Origin: Okapia johnstoni
Taxonomy: Eukaryota; Chordata; Mammalia; Artiodactyla; Giraffidae
Direction: 5' to 3'
Assembly (NCBI GenBank): GCA_024291935.2
Contig: CM044307.1
Coordinates: 96,415,461 to 96,479,460, forward strand
DNA: 64,000 nucleotides
This document shows, in pieces, positions 50,625 through 62,632 of this stretch (positions are counted from its first letter, which is position 1; each line of letters starts with the position of its first letter). The notes below the pieces were generated by a model. That model did no database searches and was not told the DNA's origin. It worked only from the letters and a program-made list of their open reading frames with translations. The position numbers were made by a program, and so were the translations under genes.

Positions 50625-51206
50625 ATATAGGGCAGGGGTCCCCAATCCCTGAGCCACGGACAGGTACCAGTCCATGGCCTATTAGGAACCAGGCCGCACA
50701 GCAGGAGGGGAGCAACAGGCAGGGAGTGATCGAAGCTTAATCTGTATTTACAGTCGCTCCCCTTCGCTGGCATTACCACCTGAGCTCCACCTCCTCGCAG
50801 ATCAGTGGTGATACTAGATTCTCATAGACCACAATATAATAATAGAAATTCAGTGCACAATAAATGTAATGCACTTAGACAGTGAACGTGTTAGTCACTC
50901 AGTTGTGTCCATCTTTGTGATTCCATGGACTGTAACCCTCCAGGCTCCTCTATCCTTGGAATTCTCCAGGCAAGAATACCAGAGTGTGGTGCCATTCCTT
51001 TCTCCAGGGGATCTTCCTGACCCAGGGATCGAACCGGGGTCTCCTGCATTACAGGCAGATTATTTACCATCTGAGTCACCAGGGAAGCCCCTGTAAGGCA
51101 CTTGAACCATCCCCAAACCATCCCTCCCACTACTAGTCCATGGAAAACTTGTCTTCCACAAAGCTGGTCCCTGGTGCAAGAAAGGTTGGGGACTAATGAT
51201 ATAGAG
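50625..51206 (+). mobile_element. hAT-type non-autonomous DNA transposon, split by Bov-tA
   Basis: Ends CAGGGGTCCCCAATCCCTG (50633) and GGTTGGGGACTAATG (to 51198) are imperfect inverted repeats. The 8-bp flanks ATATAGGG (50625-50632) and ATATAGAG (51199-51206) are a 7/8-matching duplication, the hAT hallmark. No transposase. Body includes GGAACCAGGCCGCACAGCAG and CGCAGATCAGTGGTGATACT. Confidence 0.88.
50865..51103 (-). repeat. Bov-tA SINE inserted in the hAT element
   Basis: Antisense SINE 50877-51091 (GTGTTAGTCACTCAGTTGTG ... TGAGTCACCAGGGAAGCCCC) flanked by TGTAATGCACTT (50865-50876) and TGTAAGGCACTT (51092-51103), an 11/12 target-site duplication. Confidence 0.93.
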
Positions 51207-51660
51207 GAACTATATCTATCCTACTTTGCTGGAAGAAATGTAAAATGGTATAGCCACTCTGAAAAAATATTTTGGCACTTTAGATCTTAAACAATAAATG
51301 TATTAAACTTAAATTTATCAAATGACTCAATCATCCATTACTGGGTACTTTTTCCTCTACCTTTTTTCTGTGAAAAAGAAAATTTATTGCTCTTCAAAAA
51401 CCTATTCACATATGTTCACAGCAACTTTATTTGTAATAGCCCAAACATCCAGATTTCCATCAATAGGTGAGGATTAAATCAACTGTGTTTCCTCCATGCC
51501 ATAGAATACCACTCAGCATAAAGAGGAATAAATAAACAATTGACACATGAAAAGTAAAAAGGCTCAAAATGGTTACATACTATTGGATTCTATTCATATA
51601 ATATTCTTAAAATGCCAAAATTAAAGAAATGGAGAACATATTAGTGATTGCCGGGAATTA
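51207..51660 (+). mobile_element. Old L1 ORF2 3' fragment
   Basis: TATAGCCACTCTGAAAAAAT, TTCACAGCAACTTTATTTGT and CCATCAATAGGTGAGGATTA; the L1 that was interrupted by the hAT element. Confidence 0.75.
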
Positions 51661-52019
51661 GGTATCGAGTGAGGGAGTATGACTTTAAAGTTTTAACATG
51701 CAGGATTATCATTGTGACAAGTTATGTATCTTGATTGTGGAGACAGTCATTTCAGTTTACATATGTGATAAAATTGCATGAAATTACACACACAAATAAA
51801 TGTATGTAAAACTATTGAAATCTTAAGGTCTGTTGATTGCACCAATGTCAATTTCTTGATTTTCGCATTGTGCTATATCTACATAAAACACCAGCTGGGA
51901 AACAGTGTGACACTTACACAGGATCTCTATGTACTATTTTTCAACCTCTTGTGAAACTACAATTAGTTTAAAATAAAAATATTTGTAAAAGTCATCTTTT
52001 AGTCATAATACCTATAGTA

Positions 52020-52920
52020 ATAAGACTTTGTCCACTTTAGTCAGTAATTATTTCTAGACACTGTTTTGTTCCATTTGGCTATTTGTCTACCCTCCTGCCA
52101 ATACTACAATGTCTTAATGTAGCTCTATGATGCCTTGATATCTGTAGAATAAATCCTCTAGCTTTGTTTTACTTTTTAAAGGTTGTCTTCACTATTGTTG
52201 GTTTTTTGAATTTTCATAAAAAATTTACAATCATTTTGCACCCCCCTCAAAAACCTACTTAGATTTTCATTAGAAATATATTCAAATCAAGACCAATATT
52301 TTTTACAGTGTGTTTGGAATCTTCCAGCCCATGAACATTTAATATCTCTCCATTTATTTGTCTTTTAAAATTTCTCTTAGTAATGTTTTGTAGTTTTCAG
52401 ATTGGAGATAATTCTTTATATTATTTATTAGATTGAATTGTATATATTTGATGTTTTTGAAGCTATTGAACTCTGGAGTGTATATGGAAATACAATTTTG
52501 TATCTATTCCTCCTCCTGGTATCTGACAACTTTGATAATTTTACTTATAAATTTGTTTCTACATTCATTTGAATTTTCTATGTACCCAGGCATGTCATCT
52601 GAAAATAATGAGATATTCCAATCATTATACACTTTATATCTTGTCTAATATATTTCTCTCTCCACTTTTTTATTATACTGCCTAAACTCCAGAACAATTT
52701 TAAGCAGAAATAATGAGACATTGTGTTTCATCCTCAATCTTAAGGGAAAGCTTTCACTATTTTACCACTGTATATTAATGCTTATTGTAGGATTTTGGTT
52801 TTCTTTTGTAGATACTCTTGATCAAATTCAGGAAATTCTATTCTTAGTGTGCTAAAAGACTTTTTCTCTTTTTAATTATAAATGTGTTCTCATAGTTTAC
52901 TTATGATATGTCTGTGTAAC
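52020..52920 (-). mobile_element. Old L1 ORF2 fragment, antisense
   Basis: Reversed ORF2 text: TAGACACTGTTTTGTTCCAT, GGTTGTCTTCACTATTGTTG, CCAGGCATGTCATCTGAAAA (site of the RT box) and TAGGATTTTGGTTTTC. Strongly decayed. Confidence 0.7.
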
Positions 52921-53219
52921 CTTCTTGAATTACTAGATTGTGAACTCCAACTTCTTCAAATCACATTCAATTGTGTTTGTTGAGTGTCTCATTGGGCCAG
53001 GCCATCTGCTAGGTGGAAATACAAAAATGAACTGACATACAGTGGGTACAAAATAAGTGCTTCTGAAACAGAACCAAATAGAAATAATTGTGAACACAAT
53101 AAATACTAAAAACTCTATTTCAGTAAAAAAACAATTACATAAAAATTAATTTATTATAGTCATCAGAATAACTTTAACCCAGGCAAATCTACATAATTTA
53201 AATTATTTTTATCTTTCAG
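52921..53219. other. GLIPR1L intron 1, last 300 bp
   Basis: Ends with the exon 2 acceptor tract TTATTTTTATCTTTCAG. No repeat named. Confidence 0.5.
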
Positions 53220-53465
53220 AGTTGGGATGAAGGTTTAGCAAAGACTGCTGAAGCATGGGCAAACAAGTGCAAATTCAACCACAACTCCTGCTCATCACAA
53301 TTATATAAATGCCATCCAACTTTTAAATATGTTGGAGAAAATCTCTGGTTAGGTCCATTAACCATATTTTCACCAAAAGCTGCTATTGATATGTGGTATG
53401 ATGAAAGACAATTTTATGATTTTAACACACAATCATGTTCCAAAATTTGTGGCCATTATACACAG
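53220..53465 (+). CDS. GLIPR1L exon 2: CAP domain core
   Basis: 82 codons (residues 60-141), phase 0 on both sides, between TATCTTTCAG|AGTTGG and ACACAG|GTAAAT. It begins SWDEGLAKTAEAWANKCKF, contains KYVGENLWLG (the CAP E-N-x-W motif) and MWYDERQFYDF, and ends CSKICGHYTQ, which supplies the second CAP histidine. The cysteines fit the CAP disulfide pattern. No frame damage is seen, so this exon looks under purifying constraint. Confidence 0.94.
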
Positions 53466-53876
53466 GTAAATATCTCAGATTTTATTAATTCTTACATATG
53501 CATATTTTAATCATAAGACAAAATTTTAGCATTTTCTGTAATTTCTTTTAACTATCTGGAAAATATACCTTCATTTGGAAGATATTTTTACCAGGAATAG
53601 AATTCTACATAATAAGTTATTTTTCTTTAATAATCTTACTCCATTATTATCTCACTTGCACTGTTTCCAACAAAAAATCTACTGTAATTCTTTCATTTAT
53701 TCTTCTGTATGTAATGTGTCTTGGTTTCCCAGATTGCCTTAAATTTTTTCCTTTATTACAAGTCTCAAGCAATTTCAAAAATTTTCAGTTTTCCTCATGT
53801 CTCTTTTGCTACAGTTTACTGAGCTTCTTGGAACTATAGGCTTATAGTTTAAATTAAATTTGAAATAATGTTAGCC
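53466..53876. other. GLIPR1L intron 2, first part; nothing recognised
   Basis: AT-rich intron sequence between exon 2 and the antisense L1 tail. Confidence 0.45.
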
Positions 53877-54300
53877 ATTTTTTTAATTTATTTTTTAATT
53901 GGAGGGTAATTGCTTTACAATGCGGTATTGGTTTCATCGTACAACATGAATCAGCCATAAGTCTGCATATACCTCCTTCCTCTTGATCCTCCCTCACACC
54001 CCAATCCCCACCCCATTCCTCTGTGTTGTCACAGGACACCAGGTTGCGGTCCCTGTGTTATGCAGAAACTTCCCACGAGCTATTTTACATATGGTAGTGC
54101 ATACGTTTCAATGCTACTCTCTCAATTCATCCCACCCTCTCCTTTTCCTGCTATGTCCACAAGTCTGTCCTGTATGTCTGCATCTCTATTGCTGCCCTGC
54201 AAATAGGTTCATCAGCACCATTTTTCTAGATTACAAATATATGTGCTAATATACAGTTGATTCAAATTTGTTCTTTTATGGCTGAGTAATATTCCACTGC
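53877..54300 (-). mobile_element. Ruminant L1 3' end, antisense
   Basis: TTAATTGGAGGGTAATTGCT, TACAACATGAATCAGCCATA and CATACGTTTCAATGCTACTC correspond to the 3' UTR also present at 42136-42500 and 61200-61510. Lies in GLIPR1L intron 2. Confidence 0.85.
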
Positions 54301-55671
54301 AGTCATTTCTTAAAATATATGTCTATCTTTCACTCTTCTCTTCCCCGAGCCCAGTTACCCATGTAGAAGGCCAGGTGAAGTGTTCCCACAGTTGATTGAT
54401 TTCCCTTCCTCATTATTGGGTAAATTTTCCTGCTTCTTTTCATGCTGGGTATATTCCCAAGTTTGTAAATCTTGCCAAGTTTGTAAATGTTGGATGCTGG
54501 ATTTATTTATATACCTAGAAGTATTCTCAACTGTCTTCTGGGATATAGTTACTTGGAATTTGTCTGTCCCTTTTGGTTTCTGCTTTGGAAACATGTTAGA
54601 TGAAATCAAAGCAGTATTTAGACTTGAGCTAATTCTGTCTCATAAGTGAGGCAAGTTTCTTCTGCACACTCTACTGAATGCCCCAGAAATTATGAACTTT
54701 TTCAGTCTTACTAGTGGGAACTGGCCCACTATTCCTATTGCTGGCCCTGTGTAAGCTTCTGCATCCCTCCCTCTAGTTTTTATAGGCAATGCCTCTCCAG
54801 GCCAGGGGTAGTTTCTTCACACACATGCTCTGATTAGTGCTCTGGTGAACTGATGGTGAGGACACCCTACAGACTCCACTGTTGTGTCACTAGAAGATTT
54901 TCACCCCTCCTGGACTCCTGCTTGTTGGTCTCCCCAGACACTCAGCTCTGTCTGTAAACTGTGACTCCATCAAGCTTTTCCTGACTTCTCCACCACTCTA
55001 ACCCCCAGCCACAGCCTGGAAAGTCACTCAATACAATAAGCTGAGACGTCTTTTCCCTCCAACTCTCAGGGGCATCATTCATTGTTGCCTGATGTTCAGT
55101 ATCTTGAAAAACATTATTTCCTATCATTTTCCAATTATTTTGGTAATTTTGGGTGAGAGTTTTTGATGAGAAGAGGAAGTCACTTTTTAGCTAAACTAAT
55201 GCTAGACATGGCACTAAGCTCTTAGAAAGGCCCCTATAGTCAACAGAAAAAGCTAACTTTATTCTCCAAGGTGACTCATCATCTCAAGTTGAATGAACAT
55301 ATGGTGTCTTAAAGCAAGTCATTTTTCTCAGAGGTGCACAGAACAAGAAATTAGCAGTTTCCTGCCTCCCTTCTAATCACTCTTTGTCTAATAACAGAAT
55401 GCTGTTTAAGAGTGGAAATTCTTCTCAGGATCGATGTTGTTTGCAAAGAATGTGGTTTGGATTCTGATGGGAAAACTGAGATAATGGAATCAAATGTCAG
55501 GTATCCTGCTAACAAGCAGATATTTAATACACTAGTTCCTCCCAGTTATCTGTAAAGGATACAGTAAATGCCTGAAACTTCAGATAGTATCAAACCCTAC
55601 TATGTATTTCCTACACATGTATACTTAAGGTGGAGTTTAATGTATAAATTAGGCACAGTAAGAGATTAACA
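54301..55671. other. GLIPR1L intron 2 stretch, nothing recognised
   Basis: No exon. Short ORFs on both strands lack support. Confidence 0.45.
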
Positions 55672-55865
55672 ATGGGCTTCTCAGGAGGCACTAGTGATAA
55701 AGAACACACCTGCCAATGCAGGAGATGTAAGAAATGTGGGTTCGATCCCTGGGTCGGAAAGATCCCTGGAGGAGGACATGGCAACCCACTCTAGTATTCT
55801 TGCCTGGGAAATCCCATGGCAGGCTGCAGTCCAAAGAGTCACTAGTGAAGTGACTTAGCCCACAT
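55672..55865 (+). repeat. Bov-A2 SINE, shortened
   Basis: GGGCTTCTCAGGAGGCACTA, GTGGGTTCGATCCCTGGGTC and GGGAAATCCCATGGCAGG; about 30 bp missing near its 3' end. Confidence 0.88.
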
Positions 55866-56392
55866 GCTGGTAAGAGAGTAACAATAACTATTAATAAATT
55901 AGAACAATTATAACAATATCCTTTAATAAAGGTTACCTGAATGTGACCTCACTTTCTTTCCAAATATCTTATTATACTGTACTCATCTTTCTTCCTCTTG
56001 TGATGATGTGAGATGATAAAATACATGCATATCATGTGATGAGGTGAAGTGAATGAACCTAGGCATTGTGATGCAGTAGCTAGGCTACCATTGACCTTCT
56101 GACGATGCATAAGAAGGAGGATCATCTGCTTTGGGGGATCCTGGATCAGTGAGCCATGACACTTTTTGATTTATGAAAACAATCAGTGAGGAAAACCTAG
56201 TTAGGTAGCCTCATGAATGCAGCTTTAACAAAATTAAATTGAATGTTAGAAATTAAGGAAAAAAACAGACAATAAATATTTATGTATATTCATTTTTTGT
56301 AGTATGGCCAAGATTATGCCTGTTCCCATAATCCACTGTTTGTGTGGCGTCATTTTGCATATTTTTTTATTTTAAAATTCCTTTCTTTTTAG
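55866..56392. other. GLIPR1L intron 2, last part
   Basis: No named repeat. Ends with TTCCTTTCTTTTTAG before exon 3. Confidence 0.5.
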
Positions 56393-56493
56393 GTAGTTTG
56401 GGCCTATTCATATAAAGTTGGTTGTGCGATTGCAATTTGTCCAGATCTTGGGAGCCCTGACACTGCCCTATGTGTATGTAACTATGGACCTTT
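56393..56493 (+). CDS. GLIPR1L exon 3: end of CAP domain
   Basis: 101 nt from CTTTCTTTTTAG|GTAGTTTGG to CCTTT|GTAAGT. It encodes VVWAYSYKVGCAIAICPDLG then SPDTALCVCNYGP and carries TT of a split leucine. VVW completes GHYTQVVW, and CVCNYGP is the second CRISP-family signature. Both splice sites are strong. Confidence 0.94.
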
Positions 56494-57049
56494 GTAAGTT
56501 ATTTTGCTATTAAAAATATTTTAAGTTGAAATATATGTTAAATGATTGTTTCCAAAAGTATGATGCTATACTAAAGAGACAAGTATATTTTTGATAAGCA
56601 CAGTCTCCCTCTATAATGCTAATCAAAAGAAAGAGATAAAAGAGAATGTGGGAAAAATTTTGCTGATCATGAATGATTTAATCTTGAGAGAGGAAATGAT
56701 GGAGATCATTTGTTAAGAAAATAGATACTATAAAATACATTGCCACAGTAATATTTAAATACTGGAACACAAAATAGGTTGGCAAATCCTCATATAACTT
56801 GAATGAGTAAATGATTGAGAATGAGAGTGAGAGGCACATTCTTCTAAGAAAAGAGTACCATAAATTTTTGGCTGCCTTGCTGGAAATTGCATATCTAAAT
56901 GAAATACAACAAAAGCCTAGTGGGAGTCTCCAAAATGAAATTCTGGACCTCAAATTCAGCATATCGGTACAAGGAATAAGATTAAGTCAGTTAATAATCC
57001 AACTCTTTAACAAAAATGTAAAAATAAAATGCAAAAAGGATTAAAATAT
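56494..57049. other. GLIPR1L intron 3, first part; nothing certain
   Basis: AT-rich, possibly the start of the old L1 that follows. Confidence 0.4.
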
Positions 57050-58480
57050 AGGCAAAGAATAAATATACGGGTTTGGCAAAAAGGACATGATATTTGTTAA
57101 AGCTGCCAAGGAGAGGTACAAATGTGTATATCTCTTTCTGTATTTTTTTCCATTCCCTCTCAGTAATAAGTAAAAACAAGAATGAAAAACAGATGGCCTA
57201 AAAGTTTTGGGTAGAGTACAGTTTTTATAAATACCAGAGAAATTGTAGAACACTTATTTTTACCATCCAAGGCAGAATACACAGAGGAAAAAAAGAATCC
57301 AAAAACAGCAAAAAAAAAAGTGATAAAAAGAACATCAGTTAGCTGTGACATATCTTTAGAGGGAATTGATTTCCTCAATGAGGAAGGGGCAGAAAAATAT
57401 TTAAAGAAATATGGCCCAAAACTTTGCATACTTAAGGAAAATTACAAACTCACAGAACCAAAAAATCTAACAAGCCCCAATCACAAGAAAGGTGAAGTAA
57501 ACTATACCAATTCGCCTTATATGAAACATTTCAAAGCCAGTAATAAAGAGACAATCTTAAAAGCAATCAGAAAGTAAAGATGTGCTACATACAGATGAGC
57601 AAAGATAAGGATTTCCAGATTTCTCACTGGAAACAATGCAAGAGAGAAGACAGAAATATCTTTAAATACTGAAAAAAAAAAAAAAAGCCTGTTGATTAAG
57701 GACACTATATCCTGTGTAATATTTTTCAAAAATAAAAGTGAAATAAAGATGTTTGAACCACTGGAAATGGGAACTATATAGGAAAATATATAGGATGTCT
57801 TCTCCTTATTTTTGCCTTTCAAAAGATAATTATTTAATCAAAGATAATTGAAATGTATTGTGAAGGTTATAACATAGGTAAAGTTAAAATCTGTGATAAT
57901 GATGGCATAAAGGCTGAGAGGAGAAAATGGATATGAATTACCTTAAGGTTCTTCTACTCAGTGTTAAGAGGAATAATTTAACTTGACTGTGATAAGTAAA
58001 ATATGCATGCTATAAACCCTAAAGTAGCTACTAACATAACAAACCAACAGTAAAATCAAATAAGCCAACAAAGCAGGTAAAATTAAATTTGAAAAAAATT
58101 CCATTAATCCAAAGGAAAGCAGAAAAAGAAAAAAAAAGAACAAAGGACAGATGAGACAAATAGAATAAATAAGATCTGAGAGCCTTAAATCTATGTTAAT
58201 AATCACATCAAATGTAAATACAAATACCCAAAACAAAGGCAAAGACTGGGTGATGGGATAAAAAAATCAAGAACCAATATATGCTGCCTACAAGAAGTAT
58301 ATTTCAATTAAAAGACACAAAGAGATTAAAAGTAAAAGAATGGGAAAAGTTTTACTATGCTAACATTCATAGAAAGCTAGCAGGATCTATATTAATTTCA
58401 GATATTGTGGATTTTATAGCAAACAATAGTCCTTCAAGAGACACAAATTACAAAGGAGAAATAAAGTGAAAACTACAGAG
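57050..58480 (+). mobile_element. Old L1, ORF1 end to ORF2 endonuclease part
   Basis: Text such as GGATTTCCAGATTTCTCACT, GAAACAATGCAAGAGAGAAG (ORF1-ORF2 region) and AGACACAAAGAGATTAAAAG, TGTGGATTTTATAGCAAACA (endonuclease). Decayed, sense to GLIPR1L. Confidence 0.75.
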
Positions 58481-58489
58481 CAATCTCTC

Positions 58490-59075
58490 TTTTTTTCTAA
58501 TCTGTGCAGAAGTAATTTAATTTTGTATTGAAGTATAGCTGATTTACAATGTTGTGTTAGTTTCAGTTGCCCAGCAAAGTGATTCAGATATATAGATAGA
58601 CAGACATTAATAGATAGAGATAGATATGCATTACATCTTCTTTATCCATGCATCTGTTGATGGACATTTACATTGCTTCCATGTCTTGGCTATTGTAAAT
58701 AGTGCAGCAAAAAACACTGCAGGGCACTTATCTTTTCGAATTATGGTTTTCTTCAGGTTTATGCCCAGGAGTGGGATTGTAGGGTCATATGATAGCTCTG
58801 TTTTTAGTTTTCTAAGGAACTTCTGTACTGCTCACTATAGTGGTTGTACCAATTTATGCTCCCACCAACAGTATAGGAAGTTTCCCTTTTCTCCACACCC
58901 TCTCCAGCATCTATTGTTTGCAGACTTTTTGATGATAGCTATTCTGACTGGTGTGAAGGGATACTTCATTGCAGTTTTGATTTGCATTTCTGTAATAATT
59001 AGCAATGTTAAGCATATTTTCATGTTCCTGTTGGCCATCTGCATTTCTTCATTGGAGAAACACCTATTCAAATCT
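58490..59075 (-). mobile_element. L1 3' end, inverted relative to its surroundings
   Basis: TTGAAGTATAGCTGATTTAC, CATCTGTTGATGGACATTTA and TGGCCATCTGCATTTCTTCA are antisense L1. A (TAGA)n-like tract lies at 58590-58626. Sense-oriented L1 resumes at 59076. Confidence 0.85.
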
Positions 59076-60650
59076 TATTCAATACCGCTTATGAACATAG
59101 GTACAAAGATTCTAAACAAAATTTAGCAGCTGAATCCAATACAGTAAAAACATCATACATCTTATCCAAAGGGAGTTTGTTCCAGTAATTTAGGGCTGTT
59201 TTAATATTCTAAAATCAGTGTAATTCACCATATTAATCAACCTATAAATAAAGATTATATGATCTCAATAGACTGAGAAAAAGTCAAACATTCATTCTTG
59301 ATGAAAGTTCTCGGAAAATTAAAAATAGAAGGGAACGTCTTAAATCTGATAAAGTGTATCTATGAAAAGCCTATATGTAACATTATACCAGTACTAAAAA
59401 TTCTTTCTGTAAAGTACTAGACAGTAAATATATTAGACTTTGCATGACACATACATTCTGCTACATATTCATCTTTGTTCTGTTTTGAATTAAATAACCC
59501 CTTAAATAAAAATAATTAAAAAAAAACAATTCTTAGTTCACCGACTGCACAAAATCAGACCACAAGCCAGATATGACCTATGGGTCATTCTTTCCTGACT
59601 TATTGGTCTCTAGGTTTGTATAGAAAATTCAGGGGAATCTATGAAAACTCTTCTACAACTGATAAGTAAGTTTAGCAATTTTTCAGGGCACAAGATCAAT
59701 ATGCAAAACAATTACATGTCCATATACTGGCAATGAACCATCATAAATTGAATTAAAATAACAATATCTTTTATGATAGCATCAAAAAATATAAATTATT
59801 TAAGGATAAATCTAGCAGAAGACATGAAGAACTAATATACTAAAAATTATGTAAGAGTCATGAGAGAAATTATTAATAGCAAAGACAAATAATTAGAGCA
59901 TTATACCTAATTAATAGGTTAAAAGACTCAATATTGTAAAGATGTAATTTTTCACTGAATTTAACTATGGATTCAATAAAATTCCAATAAAAATCCCACA
60001 GGCTTTTGTAGTAGACACTGACAAACAGATCATAAAATTCATAAGGAAATACAAAGGACGTAGAATAGTTAAAACAACTAGAACAAATCTGAAGTAGGTA
60101 ACACTATTGTTTTCACGAATTAATAAAATCATGATATTGTTATATTGATGTAAAGTGAGACAAATAGATCAGTGGAATAGGATATAGAGTCCAGAAATAA
60201 CCCGATACATAGTTGACCACATATGTTCAACTGACTTTTTGAAAATGTACAAGGCAATGCAACATAAGAAAGATTTTTCAATAACTGGTGCTCTGTCACT
60301 CACATATAAAAAACAAAAGTAAACGTGGATTTACAAAACATACCATCTACAAAAATTTACTAAAAATGGATCATAGATCTAAATATAAGGCAAAAACTGT
60401 GAAACTTTTTGAAGAAAACATAAATAAAACCTTTCTGACCTTCAGATAGCCAAAGATTTTTTTTAGCTACCACATCAAAAGCATGATCCATAAAAGAATA
60501 AGTTGGTAAGTTGAATGTCATTAAAATTAAAAATGACCACTATTCAGACATACTGGTAAGAAAATGAAAAGAAAAGCCACAGACAGGAAGAAAGTCTTTG
60601 TGAAACAAAGACCTTGTATGAGTATGTAGAAAGAACTCTTAAGATTTGAT
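59076..60650 (+). mobile_element. Old L1 ORF2 RT-to-C-terminal region
   Basis: AACAAAATTTAGCAGCTGAA, TAATTCACCATATTAATCAA, GATCTCAATAGACTGAGAAA (RT), ATTTAACTATGGATTCAATA, and TGGAATAGGATATAGAGTCC. Continues the L1 begun at 57050. Confidence 0.8.
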
Positions 60651-61518
60651 ACCTAGAACCATCTCATGCCAGTCAGAATGGCTGCTATCAAAAAGTCTAC
60701 AAACAGTAAATGCTGGAGAGGGTGCGGAGAAAAGGGAACCCTCTTACACTGTTGGTGGGAATGCAAACTAGTACAGCCACTATGGAGAACAGTGTGGAGA
60801 TTCCTGAAAAAACTGGAAATAGAACTGCCATACGACCCAGCAATTCCACTGCTGGGCATGCACACAGAGGAAACCAGAATTGAAAGAGACACGTGTACCC
60901 CAATGTTCATCACAGTGCTGTTTACAATAGCTAGGACATGGAAGCAACCTAGATGTCCATCAGCAGACGAATGGATAAGAAAGCTGTGGTACATATACAC
61001 AATGGAATATTACTCAGCCATTAAAAAGAATGCATTTGAATCAGTTCTAATGAAGTGGCTGAAACTGGACCTGGTCACACAGAGTGAAGTAAGCCAGAAA
61101 GAAAAACACCAATACAGTATACTAAGGCATATATATATGAAATTTAGAAAGATGGTAACGATGACCCTATATGAGAGACAGCAGAAGAGACACAGATGTA
61201 TAGAACAGTCTTTTGGACTCTGTGGGAGAAGGCGAGGGTGGGATGATTTGAGAAAATAGCACTGAAACATGTATATTATCATATGTGAAATAGATGGCCT
61301 GTCCAGGTTCAATACATGAGACAGGGTGCTCAGGGCTGGTGCACTGGGATGACCCTGAGGGATGGGATGGGGAGGGAGGTGGGAGGGAGGTTCAGAATGG
61401 GGAACACATGTACACCCATGGCTGATTCATGTGTCAATGTATGGCAAAACCACTACAATATTGTAAAGTAATTAGCCTCCAATTAAAATAAATAAAGTAT
61501 TTATTTAAAAAAAAAGAT
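60651..61518 (+). mobile_element. Ruminant L1 3' end, younger insertion
   Basis: A 197-codon intact frame (60666-61259) encodes the ORF2 C-terminus ([38 protein letters not shown]). The 3' UTR and an A-rich tail follow. Flanks AAGATTTGATACC (about 60640) and AAGATTTAATCGC (about 61513) are a likely target-site duplication. About 870 bp; inserted in the older L1. Confidence 0.92.
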
Positions 61519-61990
61519 TTAATCGCTTGAAAAACCTAAAGATCAATAAAAAAATGGACAAAAGATTAATAAGATACACAGATGGAAAATAAGCACATGA
61601 AAAAATGCTCAATAATCATTAGGGAAATACAAAATTAAACCACAGTGAATACCACTACACAATAATCAGAATGGCTAAAGAATTACTATTCTCACACACT
61701 GATGGTGGAAATATAAAGTGCTACAGCAGCTTTGTAAGAAAACATTGTGACAGTTTCCTTAAAAGTTAAATATGATCTATTCATTCCATTGCTAGGTATA
61801 TATCCAAGAAAATGCATGTCCATATAAAGACATATATGAATGATCAAAATATGCATAGTAACTTTATTAGTAATACCCCAAAACTGGAACAACCCGATGT
61901 CCATCAACAGTTGAATAAATAAATAAATTGGGGCATATTCTTTAAAGGAATACAACACATGTTCTTATGTTTTTCTTTCTGTACTCTAGA
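61519..61990 (+). mobile_element. Old L1 ORF2 3' end, resumed
   Basis: CTCAATAATCATTAGGGAAA, TCATTCCATTGCTAGGTATA and CCATCAACAGTTGAATAAAT; end of the L1 that fills GLIPR1L intron 3. Confidence 0.8.
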
Positions 61991-62531
61991 TAAGTAACAC
62001 TTTCTAAAGTCTTCCACAGACATAGAAATGGGAAAAGAAAAAAAGATTATCAGCTTATATCACTGAAAATTAGGCAAAATAACTGCCAAGTCTTTCTGGT
62101 GCATCATCAAAGTACTATGATACTGTGCTTTTCAATTAAACTATAAAACATATGTTTTCATGAGCGATTCAAATTTCCTTATTCCATTAAAAAATCAAGA
62201 GATAATTAGTGTTTATAGCAAAAGCTTTATAATTATGTATGTCACATACATAATTATATTGGGTTCACATCTAACTTGTGTCCTAGAGAATATTTAAGAA
62301 TATAACTGCTACAAGGATTGGGGACAACCTGTAAAGAATAATTTTAATAGTTACTTTAATAGTTTAATGTTTCTTTTGTAAAGAAAAAAAGCACAAAATT
62401 GGGACCTATGTTGTTGTTATTTTTCCTTTTCAACATTCATGGTTAGGGACCAAAACAACTTGCATAAACGCATACACAAAATTAGAGACATTAATAATTA
62501 CTTACCTAATCACTGTGTCTCTTTTTTACAG
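61991..62531. other. GLIPR1L intron 3, last part; contains a perfect 14-bp hairpin
   Basis: TATAATTATGTATG (62228-62241) pairs perfectly with CATACATAATTATA (62245-62258). Ends with the exon 4 acceptor. Confidence 0.6.
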
Positions 62532-62617
62532 GGGAAACTATCCAAATATGTCCCCTTACATTAATGGAACACCCTGCTCTATGTGTGAAGGAGATACTTG
62601 CGAAAAGAAACTCTGCC
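62532..62617 (+). CDS. GLIPR1L exon 4: cysteine-rich hinge
   Basis: 86 nt from TTTTTTACAG|GGGAAAC to TGCC|GTAAGA. One base completes leucine, then 28 codons read GNYPNMSPYINGTPCSMCEG followed by DTCEKKLC, and one base is carried over (phase 1). The C-x-x-C/C-x(5)-C spacing matches the hinge seen after the CAP domain in GLIPR1-family proteins. An L1 3' end begins about 15 bp past the donor. If the donor were skipped, the frame would run about 16 more codons into that L1 and stop. Confidence 0.88.
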
Positions 62618-62632
62618 GTAAGAAAACAGGGC

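Noticed and set aside
58626..59126. 166-codon plus-strand ORF with apparent membrane segments
   Set aside because: Antisense of an L1 3' end; hydrophobicity arises from reading L1 backwards.
60666..61259. Intact 197-codon frame resembling a conserved protein
   Set aside because: It is the C-terminus of L1 ORF2 in a 5'-truncated copy, not a host gene.
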